From Nymphaea colorata (lineage: Eukaryota; Streptophyta; Magnoliopsida; Nymphaeales; Nymphaeaceae), in assembly GCF_008831285.2 (NCBI RefSeq), contig NC_045140.1, forward strand, positions 6,938,505 through 7,002,504: DNA of 64,000 nt, read 5' to 3'. The notes below the pieces were generated by a model. The model was not told where the DNA came from, did not search any database, and saw nothing but the letters and a program-made list of their open reading frames with translations. The position numbers and the translations under genes are program-made. Positions within the stretch are counted from its first letter, which is position 1. Each line of letters starts with the position of its first letter. Below, piece after piece: positions 59,596-64,000 of the stretch.

Positions 59596-60339
59596 TATAT
59601 AAGCGGCAACAAAAATAACAAGTTGCTATATATATATATATAACAAGTTGCTGCACCCGCACCTGCATTGCCAAGTCGTGTCGGCGCAGCAAATTCAGCC
59701 GAGAGTTTGTGTAACTTATGGTTTCACGTCAAAAGCATGCTTGTTTTAGGTTAATTTTTAACATGAACTGATGCTTGTTTCGCCGTTTAAAAAAAATCAA
59801 GTGCATTTTCCTTTCATCTTATTAATCCCGTTAACGAGGAAACCCTCTTCAAACGACAGGCTCATCAACGACCCTTTCGCCTTCCAGGTGGATCTCAAAT
59901 GTGGACCAGCGCTATTCGAATTGGAGCATACCAGTCAGCGTCTTCTGATATCAACATACGCACCAAGGGGCCATATAAGTGACTATGATTTTTTTTTTAA
60001 ATTATTTTAAAAAAATTAAAAACTTTTTCTAGATTAAAAAAAGGCAATATCAATAGATTAAGTAGAAAATTTTTCTTTTTTCTTTTTCTGAGACCATCTC
60101 CATCACACATGTTAGTTGAGGATTGTTTGATACGATTGACGCTAGTAAATAATTGAGACACTATATGTGTATAATATATACACACACACACGCACATTTT
60201 AAAATAGTTTGATGGGTCGGAATCTCTATTCCCTTGATCCTTAGCTACCAGTCAGCAGAAACTCCATGTAATACTAACTCTCATTGTTACATTTCTCCAT
60301 GTAAGCCTCATTAATGTGACTATGTGAACATGTATAACG

Positions 60340-60570
60340 TCAGATCGAGCTCAACTCAATAGATTGAGTCCCCATCGAGCTCAATTCATTTAAGCTCGTT
60401 TACTAACTCTTTGATCTTTTTCCTTGGTTTTAAGTTTGAAAATTATATATAAAAAAAAAGATAACCTAGATTAATGAACTTAATCGAGTTTTAGGGTCGA
60501 GTTCATGTAACTCAAAATTGACTCATTTGTAAGCTCGAGCTCGACTCATTTATAACCGAGTGAGTTTGAG
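60340..60570. repeat. CTCGAGCTCG-type AT-rich repeat, copy 3
   Basis: It contains ATCGAGCTCAACTCAATAG, ATTTAAGCTCGTTTACTAAC, TTAATCGAGTTTTAGGGTCG and GTAAGCTCGAGCTCGACTC. The words and their alternation of orientation match 25116-25405. Confidence 0.45.
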
Positions 60571-62462
60571 TCAAAACTGAAGTTGGGTACACCAGTTGTA
60601 CAGTCTTAATCATGAGGCAAGGCATAAAGCTGAGGCATTGAAGCATAAGTTTCAAGACCAAAGTAGTCAAATGACCACATTTCCTACCCTCACTTTGTTC
60701 TTTCAAACTGCCTAAAGGTCTGGTCTAAGACAGAGATAGGGTGTCTGATTTTAAATCCACAGATTTCAGGATTTAAAGATTTGAAATAAGATTCCTTTCT
60801 TACCACTTGTTTGTGGTGGTTTTACAGCTGAACCATCTAAAAGGTTGTATGAGTGAATTAGAAAAAAATGTGTCAACTAACTTCTAGCAAAGAATTTGTA
60901 ACCTATTCCTTAATTAGTGAGCTCTTCTCCTTCTTATGGTGTTATGAAGGGTTGCCTTTTTAGTTGGTAAACGTAACTGCTTTCCTTCTCTGTTTACAAA
61001 GAAGAAACAAAAAAGAATGACTTTCTTAATCAACCAGTTCTTTGCTAAAGCGAGCGAGCGAGAGAGAGAGAATCAATCACATGTTCTAGGAGCAAATCTG
61101 TGAAACAATCTTAAAAAAGCAGGCATTTGATAATAGTTTCCCTAAAAGGTTGAATTGCATATGGCAATGAGCTGAGCAGGTTTCTCTAATTCATGCAAGT
61201 CTGGGTATTCCATCGATCAGCTTCACGTACATAACACCTGCAATAATATTAATAATACCTGCAATTTTGTGGCACACATTCAAGTAAATTATGTGGATGT
61301 GTTTATAAAGGGGAGGTATCCATAAAAAGCCTAAGCCCCTTATTCTTTCCGAAGTCTAGGTCTGTTTTAGGATTTAGGTGGGGTGCAAGACACCTATTAA
61401 CTAAAATATCATACATTTACGGTCTGCACCCATCAAAACTAACTTTCTGGGTAAAGAAAAAGTTCAGAAAGGGATCCATTTAAAGTGCATTGATGGTGCT
61501 ACCTAAAAGAAAGTTTGAATTTGGTATCCAATGAACAAGAACATATGAAAAATAAAAGGATTCCACCAACTAAAGCACCTGAAACTATGGTTGCAAATGG
61601 ATCGGATTCAGTCCGATTCAGCAAAAGCCCAGAATCGAATCTAGTGCACTAGACATGGACAAAAGCACTAAACCAGATGAGGATCACTTTCAACTTCATC
61701 TGACAGTCAAGCTGCCACATACCATCCCGATCTGATGTTTTAAGGTTAAGGAGGCATATAAAATTGAAGGGTTATTTAATGACTAAATCTTGCTTTGGTT
61801 CTGTTGAAGGCTCTCATAATTTTGGCTCCCCTTTATGCAAGCCACCCATTGGCTGATAATTTTGTAAGGATAGACTTGAAGTTACTGTATTATCTATTGC
61901 AAAGGTGATCTCTAAGGATAAATCTATCAACTAAAATTGTTTTTTTTTTTTCTGTGAAATGATACATGTAATCGTGGAAACGAATCAGCTAATAAAATGA
62001 TACAAATATTGTTCAACCTGTGGTATGCGGTTAACCATGCTTCGAATAACAAAAGAATGGTTTTCACAATATGTCAGAAGTTCACAGGTCTGCGAGTAAG
62101 TTTGGACGAATTAAAGAAGACCCTAATGTTGAAATCGAACAAAATAATTTAAGGAGGGAGTAAGTGGAGGAGAAAATTTGTGTCTGCCGTTTACAAATCT
62201 CTGTGTAGTTTTTCCGATAGGCATCCTGGCGATCGATTCTCCACGCAGGGTGAATGGCTCTTTGCTCTGGATCCGCGTCGTTGAGGAGATTTCTGCTGCC
62301 AAATCCGTAGCAGAATAGTAGCCCCACTGTCTGCTTTACAGGCGATCGACTTTTCTCAGAAGGTTTCAAATCCTTCTCTTCTTTACCCCTCCTGCTGTTC
62401 CACGCCTATTTGCTCTTGTTCATTTGTGGGTAGCCAAGATCAATGAATGCCATCCTTCCATT
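60571..62462. other. Spacer and upstream region of the trihelix gene
   Basis: An end of the GGTTGCAAATGG repeat family lies near 61590 (compare 8988-9082). The part from about 62200 to 62462 is more GC-balanced and is probably the leader of the trihelix gene. No other gene was seen. Confidence 0.45.
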
Positions 62463-63767
62463 ATGCCTCTGAGAAGGAAGAAATGGAGTGAGGAGGAAGA
62501 ACGGACCCTCATCGATAAGTATGCTGTCATGCTGGCGGATGGCACCCTCTCGAAGTTGAAAACCAGAGAGAAAAGGTTCAAGCCAATAGCCGCCTATGTC
62601 GACATGATGCACCATGAACGTGACCCAGTTGCCTTTCCTTGGCAATGGACGTGGAAGGACGTATCCACCAAGGTACAGAACATGAGGCATCAGTATTTGG
62701 GTGTTAAACAGAAAATCAAGAAGAGCGTGGTGGCTCCTGAGCAGAGCGGCGGCGCCGCCCCCGGAGGTGATCCTGGGCATGAAGATTATGATTGGGTAGA
62801 AGGTCTGAGCCGATGGTCCAATTTTCTTAGGTACAAGGATGTTTTCGGTGATGTGGTTTCAGAGGCTGATGATTCTTTTAGCGGGGAGGATCCCAGAGGC
62901 TGTAGTGGAATGGGTGATGGGATTCGGCCGCTTGCTAGCTCGCATATGGATGCTTTAGGTTCGTCTTTGGATGCCGATTTGTTGCGGGACGGTATCAGGG
63001 GTATTGATGGTGGGAGTGATTTATTGGGGTTAGCGTTAGAGTCTGACTATGACGGAGAAGACGGGGATGATGAGAACCAGTTGAAGGAGGACGGTGACGC
63101 GTTCGAATTCGAGAACTCAGAGGCGGCTGAGGTGGGGAAGAAGAGAAAGAGGTTGGTGAAGAATGGTCGCATGGTTGAACAGAGGTTGTGGGAGTTCTTG
63201 GTTAACCAAATTGCGCAGTTGAGGGAGCGGGAGGCGCGGCTAGAGGGCCGGCACTATGAGAGGGAGAAGAGGGAGCAATTCAGGGGTGCGGAAGGGAAGA
63301 GGCGTTTGGAAGGACGGGAGAAGGGGAGAGGGCAGAGGGACCAAAACTGGGAGAGATCAAGTCAAGAGAGAGTTCGAGACTGGGGCACGATGGAGATGGA
63401 GAGCGCAGAAAGAGAGAGGAGGAGGAGAGAAGAAGACATGCTCAAGGAGAGGGAGTGGGAAGAAAAGCTGGAGAAAAGGAGGGAGGAGTGGAAGAAGAGG
63501 ATGGATGATATGTTGAGGCAACATCGTGCTGAGATGGAGCAACTTCAGGCCCGGATAATGCAGGATCAGCAAAATGTTATGAACCAATTGCTTGGCCTTC
63601 TCTCACAGTGGACTGGGCATTCCACTGGCTTGCACGATCATACCAGTGCTGGTAATCCTTATCTCTCTCAGATGGTTCAGAATTTGCATCATGTCAATGG
63701 GATTGTTCCCGGTGAAAGTAGGATCGATGGTGACAACCATGATGATCACTTCATCGTTGATGCTTGA
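62463..63767 (+). CDS. Trihelix / Myb-SANT-like DNA-binding protein, single exon, 434 aa
   Basis: The open frame extends upstream to 62424 without an ATG. The first ATG, 62463, gives MPLRRKKWSEEEERTLIDKY, a natural beginning for the domain. Residues 5-100 form a Myb/SANT-like trihelix region (WSEEEERTLIDKY, a long second segment, WTWKDVSTKVQNMRHQYLGV, KQKIKK) as in plant GT-type transcription factors. It is followed by DYDWVEGLSRWSNFLRYKDVFGD. A long acidic linker (about 150-230) contains SDYDGEDGDDENQ and is followed by a KKRKR basic patch. Then comes a strongly charged Arg/Glu coiled-coil region (about 240-375) and a Gln/His/Asp-rich end. The likely role is a nuclear DNA-binding regulator. 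The nearest described subgroup could be the HRA1-like trihelix proteins, but I cannot decide this from memory. Confidence 0.85.
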   Translation: MPLRRKKWSEEEERTLIDKYAVMLADGTLSKLKTREKRFKPIAAYVDMMHHERDPVAFPWQWTWKDVSTKVQNMRHQYLGVKQKIKKSVVAPEQSGGAAPGGDPGHEDYDWVEGLSRWSNFLRYKDVFGDVVSEADDSFSGEDPRGCSGMGDGIRPLASSHMDALGSSLDADLLRDGIRGIDGGSDLLGLALESDYDGEDGDDENQLKEDGDAFEFENSEAAEVGKKRKRLVKNGRMVEQRLWEFLVNQIAQLREREARLEGRHYEREKREQFRGAEGKRRLEGREKGRGQRDQNWERSSQERVRDWGTMEMESAERERRRREEDMLKEREWEEKLEKRREEWKKRMDDMLRQHRAEMEQLQARIMQDQQNVMNQLLGLLSQWTGHSTGLHDHTSAGNPYLSQMVQNLHHVNGIVPGESRIDGDNHDDHFIVDA

Positions 63768-64000
63768 CCTTTGTTTCTTCAGTTTCATAGTGCTTAAGTC
63801 GTGTGATACAAGAAAAAGGCTGGTGCTAATGAAGCAGTCACGACAGTAGAACAATGCTGAATGACAGCTGCTGCATTCTGCAACTCATGTGTACTCTACT
63901 CCAGTTATGGTTATTTGAGCCATGTCCTACATATGGATCCTGCTATATTTTTCTTCAACAATTCATAGGGGAAGTTTTCCAGAAAAAAGTGAGCGCATCA
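63768..64000 (+). other. 3' flank of the trihelix gene
   Basis: Probable 3' untranslated region; no further gene before the window edge. Confidence 0.5.

Larger units (their letters stand above)
58340..60339. other. Spacer downstream of the AP2 gene
   Basis: Probable 3' untranslated region to about 58500, then spacer with GA (59139-59170) and AT (59544-59594) microsatellites and a second short AT run near 59626-59641. No gene was recognised. Confidence 0.55.

Noticed and set aside
62424-62462. Thirteen extra N-terminal residues for the trihelix protein
   Set aside because: They would need a TTG start; the first ATG is 62463 and fits the domain start.

Overview
The window is nuclear DNA from a flowering plant. 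The evidence is intron-rich genes with GT-AG introns, plant-type LTR retrotransposons primed by initiator tRNA-Met, a decayed plastid rRNA insertion, many miniature inverted-repeat elements and long microsatellites in AT-rich spacers. The species cannot be fixed from the sequence alone.

Four genes look intact. (1) A NIPA-family magnesium transporter, 8 coding exons, 11098-16578 (+). (2) A single-exon, plant-type membrane-anchored protein of 322 aa, 25825-26793 (+). (3) An AP2-domain protein resembling Arabidopsis At4g13040, 6 coding exons, 51592-58339 (+), probably with a 1.7-kb intron in its 5' leader. (4) A single-exon trihelix/Myb-SANT-like protein of 434 aa, 62463-63767 (+). They are unrelated single genes and do not form an operon or pathway cluster.

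Most of the rest is mobile DNA. A complete but decayed Ty1/copia element lies at 484-5875 (+, TSD AAGGC). A copia gag-to-integrase relic without LTRs lies at about 18440-19510. A younger copia element (30682-35524, minus, TSD ATAGA, 279-bp LTRs) is nested inside a decayed Ty3/gypsy element (about 29790-38013, plus). Smaller elements are a TRIM-like element (8430-8816), a CACTA-type terminus (about 38650-39293), a Tourist-like MITE with TSD TTA (18022-18236), hAT-like MITEs around the CAGGGGCGGAG terminus, a MITE with a perfect 15-bp TIR (40732-41109), and several families of AT-rich inverted-repeat elements.

Other relics are a fragment of plastid 23S rRNA (about 9421-9811), a one-exon scrap resembling the plant ketose-bisphosphate-aldolase/dehydrogenase fusion gene (about 39670-39800), a possible LINE scrap, and an unidentified broken coding stretch at the left edge. 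The clearest cross-cutting pattern is that nearly every premature stop in the two full copia elements can be explained by one C-to-T or G-to-A change. The younger element's whole gag-pol frame is otherwise unshifted. I found no convincing new biological system.
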